From NCBI GenBank assembly GCA_025056375.1, contig JANWWH010000008.1:1-42653 (forward strand): DNA of 42,653 nucleotides. The letters are read 5' to 3'. The notes under the pieces were generated by a model. The model was given only the letters and a program-made list of their open reading frames with translations. It was not told where the DNA came from and made no database searches. Shown piece after piece: positions 10,241-19,838 of this stretch; within the stretch, counting starts at the first letter, position 1, and every line of letters begins with the position of its first letter. Origin of the DNA: Aquificaceae bacterium. Lineage in GTDB: Bacteria; Aquificota; Aquificia; Aquificales; Aquificaceae. A program made the translations under genes and the position numbers.

Positions 10241-11593
10241 TTATTTTCCTATGCAGAACCTTGAAAATATGCTCCCGAGGAGCTCCTCGGTGCTTACCAC
10301 GCCTATGATTTCCTCCAAGTAGCTTAGGGCTTCCCTCAAGTCTAACATGAGTATCTCTGGAAAGACTTCCTCTGCGGTCAGCCTGTTTATTACTGATTTT
10401 AACACTTCCTGCGATTTTTTCAAGAGGTCCTCATGCCTGACAGACAGGTAAACCTGTATGCTATCGGTGAGATGGAGCCCGAGCCTTTCCAAGAGGCTTT
10501 CTTTGAGCTCTTCCATGCCCTCACCCTTCAGAGCACTGACCCTTTTAGCTTCTGGAAAAGCCTTTAATACTTCCTCCTTAAGCCCCAGGTCTGCTTTGTT
10601 AACCACCACCACATGCTCCAACCCCTTCACTAAAGAGTAGACGCGGAGGTCCGCATCTTCTAAAGGCTTGCTTCCGTCTACCACAAAAAGCACCAGGTCC
10701 GCATCTCTCAGCTTTTTCAAACTCCTCTCCACGCCTACCCTTTCCACTGGGTCCTCCGTATGCCTTATGCCCGCGGTATCTATAAGGTTTACGGGCACGC
10801 CTTCCAGCGTGAGGCTTTCCTGTAGAAAGTCTCTCGTGGTTCCAGGTATGGGGGTAACTATAGCCCTTTCTTTTCCAAGAAGGGCGTTGAAAAGAGAAGA
10901 CTTACCCACGTTGGGCTTACCCACTATAGCCAAGTTTATACCCCTTCTCAAGAACTCACCGGTTTTTACTGTAGAAAGTAGCTTCTCTATAGCTATCTCC
11001 ACTTCTCCAAGAAGGTTTAACATCTGTTCTTTGCTAAGGGTTGGTATGTCCTCCTCAGAAAACTCTATGTCCGCCTCTACGTAGGCGAGGAGCTCGAGGA
11101 GTTTGTCTCTCAAAGCCCTTATGTAAGAGGAAAGCTCACCCTGTAGCTGTCTCTGTGCGGACTTAAGCGCCCTCTCCGACCTTGCCCCTACGATGTCAGC
11201 CACCGCCTCCGCCTGCAGGAGGTCTATCTTGTGGTTGAGGAAGGCTCTTTTTGTAAACTCCCCGGGCTCCGCAAGCCTTACGCCCTTTGAGATGAAAAGC
11301 TGAAGAGCCCTCCTGAGTATTAGGGGGTTTCCGTGAAGGAAGAGCTCCAACATGTCCTCTCCCGTGTAGCTCTTAGGTGAGGGGTAGTAGATGAGTATAC
11401 CCTCATCCAGTATGTCACCTCCTTGGTCTCTTAACTTTACGAGGTGAGCGTATCTCGGCTTTGGTTCAGCCTTCAGAGACACAAACTCCCTTATCCTTTC
11501 CCAGACACCAAGACCAGAAAGTCTCACCACCCCTATGGCACTCTCGCCAAAAGGTGTAGCTATAGCCACTATGGGCTCTCTCTGCTTTACCAT
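10241..11593 (-). CDS. mnmE: tRNA modification GTPase MnmE
   Basis: VAIATPFGESAIGVVRLSG, AIVGKPNVGKSSLFNALLGKERAIVTPIPGTTRD, C-terminal IFSRFCIGK. Confidence 0.97.
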   Translation of the reverse strand: MVKQREPIVAIATPFGESAIGVVRLSGLGVWERIREFVSLKAEPKPRYAHLVKLRDQGGDILDEGILIYYPSPKSYTGEDMLELFLHGNPLILRRALQLFISKGVRLAEPGEFTKRAFLNHKIDLLQAEAVADIVGARSERALKSAQRQLQGELSSYIRALRDKLLELLAYVEADIEFSEEDIPTLSKEQMLNLLGEVEIAIEKLLSTVKTGEFLRRGINLAIVGKPNVGKSSLFNALLGKERAIVTPIPGTTRDFLQESLTLEGVPVNLIDTAGIRHTEDPVERVGVERSLKKLRDADLVLFVVDGSKPLEDADLRVYSLVKGLEHVVVVNKADLGLKEEVLKAFPEAKRVSALKGEGMEELKESLLERLGLHLTDSIQVYLSVRHEDLLKKSQEVLKSVINRLTAEEVFPEILMLDLREALSYLEEIIGVVSTEELLGSIFSRFCIGK

Positions 11594-11594
11594 A

Positions 11595-12494
11595 TCAATC
11601 CCTTATTAGGTTTAGACCCTTCGCAAAGCGCAGAGCCTCCTCGTATTCTTCTGAGCTTATCCTTCTTGAAAGCTCGGGGTAATCATAGGCTTTATAGTAA
11701 GGCATATATTGGTCCATCACATTTATGGCTATGCGTGGAGATATGTCCCTGAGAGCCTGAACCACTATCTCAGTGTCCGCAAGTCTTTGAGGAAGGACGA
11801 GGTGTCTTATTAGGACGCCCCTCACCGCTAAGCCCTCCTCGTCCAGCATCAGGTCGCCCACCTGCCGGTGCATTTCCCTTACCGCCTGAAGAGCTATCTG
11901 GTAATAGTTCTTGACCTTGGAATACTTCTTTCCCTTCTCACTGTCTCCGTATTTAAAGTCCGCAAGGTATATATCCACGATACCTTCCAGAAGTTTAAGG
12001 CTCTCCAGACTGTCGTAGGAGGAGGTATTGTAAACTATGGGTATCCTCAAACCCTTCTTTACCGCAAGATAAAGGGCTTCGAGTATTTGAGGCACCACGT
12101 GTGAGGGGCTTACCAGATTTATGTTGTGACAGCCCAGCCTTTGCAAAGTGAGGAAGACCTCAGCCATCTCCTCTGGCTTTAACTCTTCCCCTTCTCCTAG
12201 ATGACTTATGGCGTAGTTCTGACAGTAGACACAGCGCATATTACACTGAGAGAAAAAAACCGTGCCCGAACCACGCCTACCTCTTATAGGCTTTTCCTCG
12301 CCCCTGTGAGGAAAGTAGCTGGCTACCAAAGCATACCTACCCGTCTTGCAGTAGCCTATCTCCCCCTCTACCCTGTTCACACCGCACCTGTGGGGGCATA
12401 CCTCGCACCTTTTTAGCATCTCAAGGGCGACCTCTAACCTTTCCTGCCACTCTCTTTCTTCAAGGTTCAAGTAGGAAGGATACTTCTTATCCAT
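11595..12494 (-). CDS. PflA-like radical SAM protein (putative activating enzyme)
   Basis: CEVCPHRCGVNR...GYCKTG then CNMRCVYCQNY radical SAM motif, LVSPSHVVPQILEAL. Confidence 0.85.
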   Translation of the reverse strand: MDKKYPSYLNLEEREWQERLEVALEMLKRCEVCPHRCGVNRVEGEIGYCKTGRYALVASYFPHRGEEKPIRGRRGSGTVFFSQCNMRCVYCQNYAISHLGEGEELKPEEMAEVFLTLQRLGCHNINLVSPSHVVPQILEALYLAVKKGLRIPIVYNTSSYDSLESLKLLEGIVDIYLADFKYGDSEKGKKYSKVKNYYQIALQAVREMHRQVGDLMLDEEGLAVRGVLIRHLVLPQRLADTEIVVQALRDISPRIAINVMDQYMPYYKAYDYPELSRRISSEEYEEALRFAKGLNLIRD

Positions 12495-12546
12495 GAGATT
12501 AAAGGGTTCAAATCAAGCTTTTATTCTATCCCTTAGGGCTTTTCAG

Positions 12547-13848
12547 TCAACCCTCCTTTAACCAGTTTTCCATAGCCTTAAGTGCCCTCTCCGCAAGCCT
12601 TCTGTTCCTTTCCTGTCTGTTTTTTACCCTTGAACCGAGAGGGGGGAGAAGCCCCAACACAGGAGACATAGGTTGGAGAGTTCCACCTCTGGTAGTTATG
12701 TATCGCACGAGAGAGCCCAGCATAGTCTCCTCCGGAGGGAGGAGGAGCTCTTCGCCTTTGACCAGCCTTCCTGCGTTTATACCAGCCAATATGCCGGTTG
12801 CAGCGGAGGCTACATAGCCTTCCACGCCCGTTATCTGTCCTGCAAAGAAGAGGTTTTCATATTTCCTCATGTTCAAGAAGGGCGTCAGGACGCGGTTAGA
12901 TTGGATAAAGGTGTTTCGGTGCATGGAGCCCAGCTTTACAAAGACCGCATGCCTTAGGCAGGGTATGAGGCTAAAAACCCTTTTCTGCTCCGAGTAAGTC
13001 ATGCGCGTCTGAAAACCCACGAGAGATAAGAGAGTTCCCTCTCTGTTTTCTTTCCTTAACTGAACCACTGCGAAAGGCTGTTTACCACTATCTGGGTCCA
13101 GTAACCCTACGGGCTTCATAGGTCCAAAGAGGAGGGTTTTGTAGCCTCTCTCCGCCAACTCTTCCACGGGCATACAGCCCTCGAAATAGACGAGGTTTTC
13201 AAAGTCTTTGGGTTTCACCTTCTCCGCCTTTAAAAGTTCCTGATAGAAAAGGTCGTATTCCTCCTCCGTAAGAGTGCAGTTAAAGTAGTCTTGACCACCC
13301 TTGCCGTAGCGAGAAGCCCAGAAACCCTTAGAGAAGTCCACGCTATCCGCCTCTACGATGGGGGCTATGGCATCGTAAAAGTGAAGGTAATCAAAGCCCA
13401 CAAGTTCTCTTATGTCCTCTGCGAGGGCTTCTGAGGTTAGAGGACCGGAGGCTATTACCACAACCCTGTCTCTCGGCACCTTTTTCATCTCTTCTCTTAT
13501 GAGGGTTATGTTTGGGTGCTCTTGAAGCCTCCTCGTTATATGTTGAGAGAAGAGGTATCTGTCTACCCCTAAGGCTGTGCCTGCCGGCACATAGGCTCTT
13601 TTACCAGCCTCGACCACCAAAGAGCCAAGCAGTTCCATCTCCGCTTTTAGAAGACCTGCGCCAGAGGTTAGCTCCATGCTTCCAAGTGTGTTACTACATA
13701 CCAGCTCCGCGAGCTCGCCAGTTCTGTGTGCGGGCGTGAACTTGTTGGGTCTCATCTCGTAGAGCAAAACCTTTAGACCCATACATGCCAGTTTGTAGCT
13801 AGCCTCCGAGCCAGCCAGACCACCCCCTATAACGACCACTTCTTCCAT
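12547..13848 (-). CDS. trmFO: Methylenetetrahydrofolate-tRNA-(uracil-5-)-methyltransferase TrmFO
   Basis: VVIGGGLAGSEASYKLACMGLKVLLYEMRPNKFTPAHRTGELAELVCSNTLGS; the internal ATG at 13848 fits the family N-terminus better than the track start at 13884. Confidence 0.95.
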   Translation of the reverse strand: MEEVVVIGGGLAGSEASYKLACMGLKVLLYEMRPNKFTPAHRTGELAELVCSNTLGSMELTSGAGLLKAEMELLGSLVVEAGKRAYVPAGTALGVDRYLFSQHITRRLQEHPNITLIREEMKKVPRDRVVVIASGPLTSEALAEDIRELVGFDYLHFYDAIAPIVEADSVDFSKGFWASRYGKGGQDYFNCTLTEEEYDLFYQELLKAEKVKPKDFENLVYFEGCMPVEELAERGYKTLLFGPMKPVGLLDPDSGKQPFAVVQLRKENREGTLLSLVGFQTRMTYSEQKRVFSLIPCLRHAVFVKLGSMHRNTFIQSNRVLTPFLNMRKYENLFFAGQITGVEGYVASAATGILAGINAGRLVKGEELLLPPEETMLGSLVRYITTRGGTLQPMSPVLGLLPPLGSRVKNRQERNRRLAERALKAMENWLKEG

Positions 13849-13904
13849 AATTAGTATGAAACACGAAACCTTCCCCCGTGTCAACGAGTTTTATAATTAT
13901 TCCT

Positions 13905-15119
13905 ATGTCCGAATTTCAAAGTTTAAGAGGCTTTCATGACCTTTTAGGAGAAGAGTTTAAAAGGTTCAAATATGTCTCGGAGCTCGTAAGGGGAAAACTC
14001 AAGCTCTACAACTTTGAGGAGATAGTGCTTCCCGTCGTAGAATACCTTGAGGTTTTCAGGCGGAGCATAGGAGAAGCAACGGACATAGTGCAGAAGGAGA
14101 TGTTTGCCTTTCAGGACAGGAAGGGCAGATGGCTTGCCCTAAGACCGGAGGGCACTGCGGGTGCGGTCAGAGCCTACATACAAAACAGGCTATATGCCCT
14201 AAAACCCTACACAAAACTTTTCTACGAAGGTCCTATGTTTCGCTACGAGCGACCTCAGGCGGGTAGATACAGGCAGTTCCATCAGATAGGGGCAGAGGTC
14301 TTTGGCTCAATAGACCCTCTCGTAGATGCGGAGATTATACAGATTGTGTATGAAATACTCTCGGAGCTGAACGCGAAGGTTATCATAGAGATAAACTCTA
14401 TAGGCTGTAAGGTTTGCAGACCCCCCTACAAAGAAGCCCTTAGCACCTATCTTAGGACGGTCGCCGGCCATCTATGTGAGGTGTGCATAGACAGAAGCGA
14501 TAGAAACCCCCTCAGGGTGCTTGACTGTAAAGTGCCAACCTGTAAGGAGGCGGTAAAAGAAGCCCCGAAAATGGTGGATTTTCTCTGTAATGAGTGTAGA
14601 GAGCATTATTCCAAGCTCAAGGAATACCTAACCCTGCTCTCCATACCTTACAGAGAAAACCCTCATCTCGTTCGAGGTCTTGACTACTACACGAAGACGG
14701 TCTTTGAGGCGGTTTCGGAGGAGTTGGATGTTGCCCTGATAGCGGGTGGAAGGTACGATTATCTCGTAGAAGAAATGGGCGGACCACCAACCCCTGCGGT
14801 AGGTTTTGCGGTGGGTGTTGAAAGGCTTTCCCTGTTGGTAAGGGAAGGGCTTACGGAAGACCCTCTTTACATGCTCATACCCTTCGGTGATGTTATGGAC
14901 TACGCCCTTCTGGTGGCAAAGGCTCTGCGCTCTGAGGGCAAGAGAGTGGAGCTCTCCTACAAGAGGGCGGGTCTAAAAAAACAGTTGGAGCTCGCCAACA
15001 GGCTGGGTGCAAAGTATGCGGTTCTGGTGGGTGAGGAAGAAAGGGCAGGCAACTTCTACACCCTAAAGGACATGGAAACGGGTCATCAGCTGAAAATAGA
15101 GTTGAGCCCTGCTATGTAA
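13905..15119 (+). CDS. hisS: Histidyl-tRNA synthetase
   Basis: LRGFHDLLGEEF, LRPEGTAGAVRAYIQNRL, MFRYERPQAGRYRQFHQIGAEVFG, LVRGLDYYTKTVFE, AGGRYDYLVEEMGG; start placed at the internal ATG 13905. Confidence 0.95.
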   Translation: MSEFQSLRGFHDLLGEEFKRFKYVSELVRGKLKLYNFEEIVLPVVEYLEVFRRSIGEATDIVQKEMFAFQDRKGRWLALRPEGTAGAVRAYIQNRLYALKPYTKLFYEGPMFRYERPQAGRYRQFHQIGAEVFGSIDPLVDAEIIQIVYEILSELNAKVIIEINSIGCKVCRPPYKEALSTYLRTVAGHLCEVCIDRSDRNPLRVLDCKVPTCKEAVKEAPKMVDFLCNECREHYSKLKEYLTLLSIPYRENPHLVRGLDYYTKTVFEAVSEELDVALIAGGRYDYLVEEMGGPPTPAVGFAVGVERLSLLVREGLTEDPLYMLIPFGDVMDYALLVAKALRSEGKRVELSYKRAGLKKQLELANRLGAKYAVLVGEEERAGNFYTLKDMETGHQLKIELSPAM

Positions 15120-16080
15120 AACGCAGGAAGGCGGTATAACGCCTTTTAAGTCTAATCCTTAGTTCGTAGCCATACCTTTTCAACACGCTTCGGGTAAGCT
15201 CCGCACCCATACCCATACCCCCACCCGCACCCTTTCCTACATCGTTGCTGACTATAAGGGCTTTACCCTTAGGACATATCCTTATGTGGAGGAAACTTTC
15301 TGAGTGCTTCACCGCGTTTCCTATGAGGTTGTAGAGCACGTCCTCGAGGTCCGCCTTGTCCATACGCACCCAGAAGTCTCTAAGCCCAAGTATAACTCTT
15401 TTCTTTTCCAGTTGGTCCTCAAAGTATACAAGGCTTTCCCGCACATACTCGCTCAGATTAAGCTCCAAAATGTTCAAACCCTTGTCTTCTCTCACCAGGT
15501 TTGTGAATATGTGAAAGTCCTTTTGGGCTTTTGTTAGGCTTTTTTCAAGCTTTTTTAGGTTAATTTCCTCAGGGTAGCTTTTTTTCAGAAGGGCAAGGAG
15601 CACCTTCTGAGTAGCCATGAAGTTTCCTAGCCGATGGGTCAGGGAAAGCATAAGTCCTCTAACCCACTCTTCCTTTTCCTTCAGCTTTTTTATGTAACCC
15701 TCCACCACCGTCTGATACAAAAAAACCAAAGTGAATACGAGGATAAACTCTACAAAGAGGAGCTTTTTGAGAAGCCTGTCTTTCTTCTTTTCAAACAGTT
15801 CCTGCCTTATACCTATTCTTATCGCTCTTGGAGGGTTCCCTGGTTCTTCAAAGGTGTAAATCCTATAACCCCCCTCCTGCGTCGGGTTTATGGATACATA
15901 CTCGTCGCCCCTATGTTCTGGGTTGCACAGATAGTGCTTAAAGTGCTGGCTGGCAAGCAGGTAGAGCTGTTCCTCTTCCTCTCCTCTCATCTCCATAAAG
16001 ACTGTTAGGTTTATAAGACTGAAACCCACCACCAGAAGAAAGGAAAGGGAAAAGTAGAGCCAGAACTTTTCAGCTTTCAA
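15112..16080 (-). CDS. Sensor histidine kinase, divergent catalytic motifs
   Basis: Two TM segments around a periplasmic domain, LTHRLGNFMATQK H-box candidate, NLIGNAVKHS N-box; directly follows an OmpR-type regulator. Confidence 0.8.
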   Translation of the reverse strand: MKAEKFWLYFSLSFLLVVGFSLINLTVFMEMRGEEEEQLYLLASQHFKHYLCNPEHRGDEYVSINPTQEGGYRIYTFEEPGNPPRAIRIGIRQELFEKKKDRLLKKLLFVEFILVFTLVFLYQTVVEGYIKKLKEKEEWVRGLMLSLTHRLGNFMATQKVLLALLKKSYPEEINLKKLEKSLTKAQKDFHIFTNLVREDKGLNILELNLSEYVRESLVYFEDQLEKKRVILGLRDFWVRMDKADLEDVLYNLIGNAVKHSESFLHIRICPKGKALIVSNDVGKGAGGGMGMGAELTRSVLKRYGYELRIRLKRRYTAFLRFT

Positions 16081-16717
16081 CCTTGTAACCCCAGCCCTTG
16101 TGTGAGAGGATAAAGCCCTCCGGCAGGACCTTCCTAAGGTTCTTTATGTGGGCTCGGACTACCTCATCACCCACAGGCTCATCCCCCCACACGTAGTTAA
16201 GAAGCTCTGCAGTGGAAACAAACCTTCCTCTGTTCTCCACGAGATACTTCAAAAGTAGCCATTCCTTCTTACTTATCCTCACCTCTCTGCCCCCTACCCA
16301 TAGCTTGCAGGATTGCAGGTCCACCTCCACAATTCCCAGCTTTACCCTTTCTTCCTTTACCACCCTCCTGTGAAGAGCCCTTATCCTAAGGAGGAGCTCC
16401 TTCGGTTCAAAGGGTTTTGTGAGGTAGTCATCCGCCCCGAGAGAAAAACACCTTTCTTTGTCTTCAATTCTGCTCTTTGCGGTCAGAATAAGGACCGGCG
16501 TCCTGTCTCCTCTCTCTCTGAGCTTTTTTAAAAGCTCTTCTCCGCTCACATGGGGCATCATAAGGTCGAGCACTATCACATCGTAAATAGACACCTCCAG
16601 AAGGTCAAAGAACTCCCTGCTATCCTCAACCCAGTCTACCTTCAAGCCCTCGGAGGTGAGATATTCCTTAAGAGACTCCCCCAAAAGCCTGTCATCTTCT
16701 ACCAAAAGCACCTTCAC
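16070..16717 (-). CDS. OmpR/PhoB-family response regulator
   Basis: MKVLLVEDDRLLGESLKEYL, VIVLDLMMPHVSGEELL, LGADDYLTKPFEPKELLLR, C-terminal winged helix; GTG start. Confidence 0.93.
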   Translation of the reverse strand: MKVLLVEDDRLLGESLKEYLTSEGLKVDWVEDSREFFDLLEVSIYDVIVLDLMMPHVSGEELLKKLRERGDRTPVLILTAKSRIEDKERCFSLGADDYLTKPFEPKELLLRIRALHRRVVKEERVKLGIVEVDLQSCKLWVGGREVRISKKEWLLLKYLVENRGRFVSTAELLNYVWGDEPVGDEVVRAHIKNLRKVLPEGFILSHKGWGYKVES

Positions 16718-16721
16718 GCTG

Positions 16722-18062
16722 TTAAATTATAATGTCCAGAGCTTCTCTCAGATGTTTCACGGGTATAACCTCCATCCCATCAACCTCCACATAAGAACCC
16801 TTCGGCACTATTGCCTTTTCAAAACCAAACCTCAAACCTTCCTTTAGCCTTTCCTGGGCAAAGTGCACAGACCTCACCTCTCCAGAAAGCCCAATCTCAC
16901 CAAAAACCACGAAGTCCCCTACGGGTCTGTCCTTGACGGAGCTTGCTATTGCAAGGGCAACTGCTAGGTCTATAGCAGGCTCTTCCACCCTCACGCCACC
17001 CACCACGTTAACAAACACATCCCTGTCTCTTGTAAAGACCTTCGCCTCCTTTTCTAACACCGCAAGTATGAGAGAGAGCCTGTTTGGGTCAAAACCCTGA
17101 GTTCTTCTCTGTGGGGTTGTGTAAAGAGCGTGTATGGTGAGGGACTGAACCTCGAGAAGGAGGGGCTTACTACCCTCTGTATGGGGGAATACCACATTAC
17201 CTGAAGAACTGACCCTCTCCTGAAGGAGGAAGGCGGAAGGCTCGGGCACTTCCTCCAGACCCCTCTCTGACATCTTGAAAAAGACAAGCTCACCACCCGC
17301 ACCAAAACGGTTCTTTATAACCTTAAGAACCCTGTAGAAGTTGAACCTCTCACCTTCAAAATACAAGACCGTATCCACGAGATGTTCCAAGACCTTAGGA
17401 CCCGCCACCACGCCCTCTTTGTTTACCTGACCTACAAGGAAGAGAGGTATGCCCAGAGTTTTACAGGCTTCAGAAAGCCTAAAGGCACACTCTCTTACCT
17501 GAGCTACCGAACCCGGTGAGGACTGGAGCTCCGAGCTGTAAAGGGTCTGTATGGAGTCTATTACAAGGAGCGAGGGTCTTTCTTCCTCAAGGGTGTGGAG
17601 CAGTGCCTCAAGGTTGGTCTCAGGTAAGGTCATGAGCCCTCTGGAGGAAAGGGCAAGCCTTTTAGCCCTTAGGGCAATCTGCGAAGGAGACTCTTCCCCA
17701 GAAACATAAAGGACATTACCATACTCTTTTGAAAAGCTGTCGGAGAGCTGAAGCAGAAGAGTGGACTTTCCTATACCCGGCTCACCCGCCAGCAAAACCA
17801 CCTGCCCACTTACCAGACCCCCACCCATGGCGTGGTTGAGGTTCTTAAAGCCCGTGCTCAGCCTCTCCAACTTTTCCTCCCCCCAGCTGAGCACCGGTCT
17901 TGCCCTTTTCCTCTCTGAGGTTCTCAGGACCCCCTTATGGAGCTCTCTCTCTTCCACCATGGAGTTCCACGCACCACAAGAAGGGCATTTACCAAGCCAT
18001 CTGAGGCTTGAAAAACCACACTCTTGACAGACGAAGGAAACCGTCTCATTTCTCTTAGCCAT
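16722..18062 (-). CDS. radA: DNA repair protein RadA
   Basis: FVCQECGFSSLRWLGKCPSCGAWNS zinc finger, LLAGEPGIGKSTLLLQ, KNRFGAGGELVFF (KNRFG motif), Lon-like C-terminal domain. Confidence 0.97.
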   Translation of the reverse strand: MAKRNETVSFVCQECGFSSLRWLGKCPSCGAWNSMVEERELHKGVLRTSERKRARPVLSWGEEKLERLSTGFKNLNHAMGGGLVSGQVVLLAGEPGIGKSTLLLQLSDSFSKEYGNVLYVSGEESPSQIALRAKRLALSSRGLMTLPETNLEALLHTLEEERPSLLVIDSIQTLYSSELQSSPGSVAQVRECAFRLSEACKTLGIPLFLVGQVNKEGVVAGPKVLEHLVDTVLYFEGERFNFYRVLKVIKNRFGAGGELVFFKMSERGLEEVPEPSAFLLQERVSSSGNVVFPHTEGSKPLLLEVQSLTIHALYTTPQRRTQGFDPNRLSLILAVLEKEAKVFTRDRDVFVNVVGGVRVEEPAIDLAVALAIASSVKDRPVGDFVVFGEIGLSGEVRSVHFAQERLKEGLRFGFEKAIVPKGSYVEVDGMEVIPVKHLREALDIII

Positions 18063-18203
18063 ACCTAACCACGCTTAACCACTTGAGTTAGCATTTTATA
18101 GCTTTTTAAGGTTATACTTTGTGTAGTTAAACTTAGGCAGTGCAAATCAAAAATCAAGTTGAACCAGCGTTTGCGATAGGGTTCTTAGAGGACTTAGATA
18201 TGG

Positions 18204-18209
18204 TATAAT
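18204..18209 (+). promoter_or_regulatory. -10 (TATAAT) upstream of the FBP aldolase/phosphatase gene
   Basis: ATGGTATAATATGGGG followed by GAGGAGGTAGCCATG; conventional short 5'UTR with Shine-Dalgarno. Confidence 0.55.
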
Positions 18210-18237
18210 ATGGGGACAAAAACCTGAGGAGGTAGCC

Positions 18238-19383
18238 ATGAAGTTGACGCTGAGCGTTATCAAGGCGGACATAGGGGGATACGTAGGTCATTCCTCCGCC
18301 CATCCTGAGGTCGTGGAAAAGGTGAAGGAGATAGGTCTTGGGGAAGTAGAGAGGGGTAACCTTATCGACTGTCAGGTGCTCGTTTGCGGTGACGACATAG
18401 CTCTGGTGATGACCCACCAGCAGGGCGTGGATAGCGAACTGGTGCATGGCATAGCTTGGAGAGCCTTTGAAGAAGGAACGCAGGTAGCGAAAAAGCTAAA
18501 GCTTTACGGTGCGGGGCAGGACCTTCTTTCTGATACCTTTTCGGGCAACGTAAAGGGTATGGGCCCCGGCGTGGCTGAGATGGAGTTTGAGGAAAGACCT
18601 TCTGAGCCTGTTATAGTCTTCTTCGCAGACAAGACCGCACCCAGTGCATGGAACCTTCCCCTCTATGAGATGTTTGCGGACCCAATGGTGTGCGCAGGTC
18701 TTGTGATAGACCCTAAGATGCACGAAGGGTTTACCTTTGAAGTTCTTGATACCTTTACGGGTAAAGCGGTAAAGCTCTCCACACCGGCGGAGCTCTACGA
18801 CCTTCTTGCCCTTATAGGCACTGTAGAAAGGTATGCGGTAAAGAGCGTATGGAGAAACTCGGACGGTGAGATAGGGGCGGTTGCTTCAACGCAGAGGCTC
18901 TCTTTAATAGCGGGCAAGTATGTAGGTAAGGACGACCCTGTGATGATAGTAAGGTCTCAGTCGGGTTTCCCTGCCATAGGTGAAATCTTAGAGCCCTTTG
19001 CAAGACCTTGGATAGTGGAAGGCTGGATGAGGGGTTCTCACAACGGACCTCTCATGCCCGTATCCTTTAGAAACGCAACCCCCTCAAGGTTTGACGGACC
19101 CCCCAGAGTTATAGCCGCAGGCTACCAGATAGCCAACGGAAAGCTCATAGGTCCCAGAGACCTCTTTGACGACCCAGCCTTTGATGAAGCAAGGCGTCAG
19201 GCACAGCTCATTGCGGACATACTCAGAAGGCAGGGCATCTTTGAACCTCACAGGCTACCCTCTGAGGAGATGGAATACACAACCCTCCCCAAGATACTGA
19301 AAAAACTTGAGGACAGGTTCTACGATATGGAGGAGGGCAAGAAGGCACCAACCGGTGAAGAGCACCACACGGAGACAGACTGA
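18238..19383 (+). CDS. Archaeal-type bifunctional fructose-1,6-bisphosphate aldolase/phosphatase
   Basis: MKLTLSVIKADIGGYVGHSSAHPEV, GDDIALVMTHQQGVDSELVHGIAW, GAGQDLLSDTFSGNVKGMGPGVAEMEFEERPSEP. Confidence 0.95.
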   Translation: MKLTLSVIKADIGGYVGHSSAHPEVVEKVKEIGLGEVERGNLIDCQVLVCGDDIALVMTHQQGVDSELVHGIAWRAFEEGTQVAKKLKLYGAGQDLLSDTFSGNVKGMGPGVAEMEFEERPSEPVIVFFADKTAPSAWNLPLYEMFADPMVCAGLVIDPKMHEGFTFEVLDTFTGKAVKLSTPAELYDLLALIGTVERYAVKSVWRNSDGEIGAVASTQRLSLIAGKYVGKDDPVMIVRSQSGFPAIGEILEPFARPWIVEGWMRGSHNGPLMPVSFRNATPSRFDGPPRVIAAGYQIANGKLIGPRDLFDDPAFDEARRQAQLIADILRRQGIFEPHRLPSEEMEYTTLPKILKKLEDRFYDMEEGKKAPTGEEHHTETD

Positions 19384-19838
19384 TGGAAAAAATCTACAGC
19401 ATAGAGGAAAGGGTCATCTTGCTTGTGGAGGAGTTTTTGACAGACTTATCCTCCAAAGAGCCCTTTCCCTCTCTCCTCTCCGAATACAGGTTTAACCTAA
19501 GGTCAAAGCTCATCCAGCTACTCAGCCAATTTCCTAACGATGCGCAGGCGAGGAACGCAAGCTTTGATAGTGCTCTTGAGGGCATAGTCAAGAGCCTGGA
19601 GGAAGCCATAAACAGAGCAAACCTTCAGGAAAAAAAGGAGTTGATGAGGCTTATAAAAACCCTTGAAGAGACCAACGAGGTTCTCAAAGAGTTTCTCTAC
19701 GGAGACCAGATAAGGGACAAGTCGGTGCTTTCAAAGGTTTCTGGAAGGATAGGCGAGTGGGCGGAGAAGCTTAACATAGAGTTTAGGAGGAGGTTTGGCG
19801 GACTTATAAACCGTATAAAGTCCCTTTTTGGTAGATGA
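19383..19838 (+). CDS. Hypothetical helical protein
   Basis: Start overlaps the upstream stop (TGATG); stop overlaps the next start; predicted alpha-helical with an amphipathic basic C-terminus (FRRRFGGLINRIKSLFGR). Confidence 0.7.
   Translation: MEKIYSIEERVILLVEEFLTDLSSKEPFPSLLSEYRFNLRSKLIQLLSQFPNDAQARNASFDSALEGIVKSLEEAINRANLQEKKELMRLIKTLEETNEVLKEFLYGDQIRDKSVLSKVSGRIGEWAEKLNIEFRRRFGGLINRIKSLFGR

Noticed and set aside
18070-18200. Small RNA in the radA/FBP aldolase-phosphatase divergent intergenic region
   Set aside because: AT-rich with no clear hairpin or terminator; adequately explained as promoter region.
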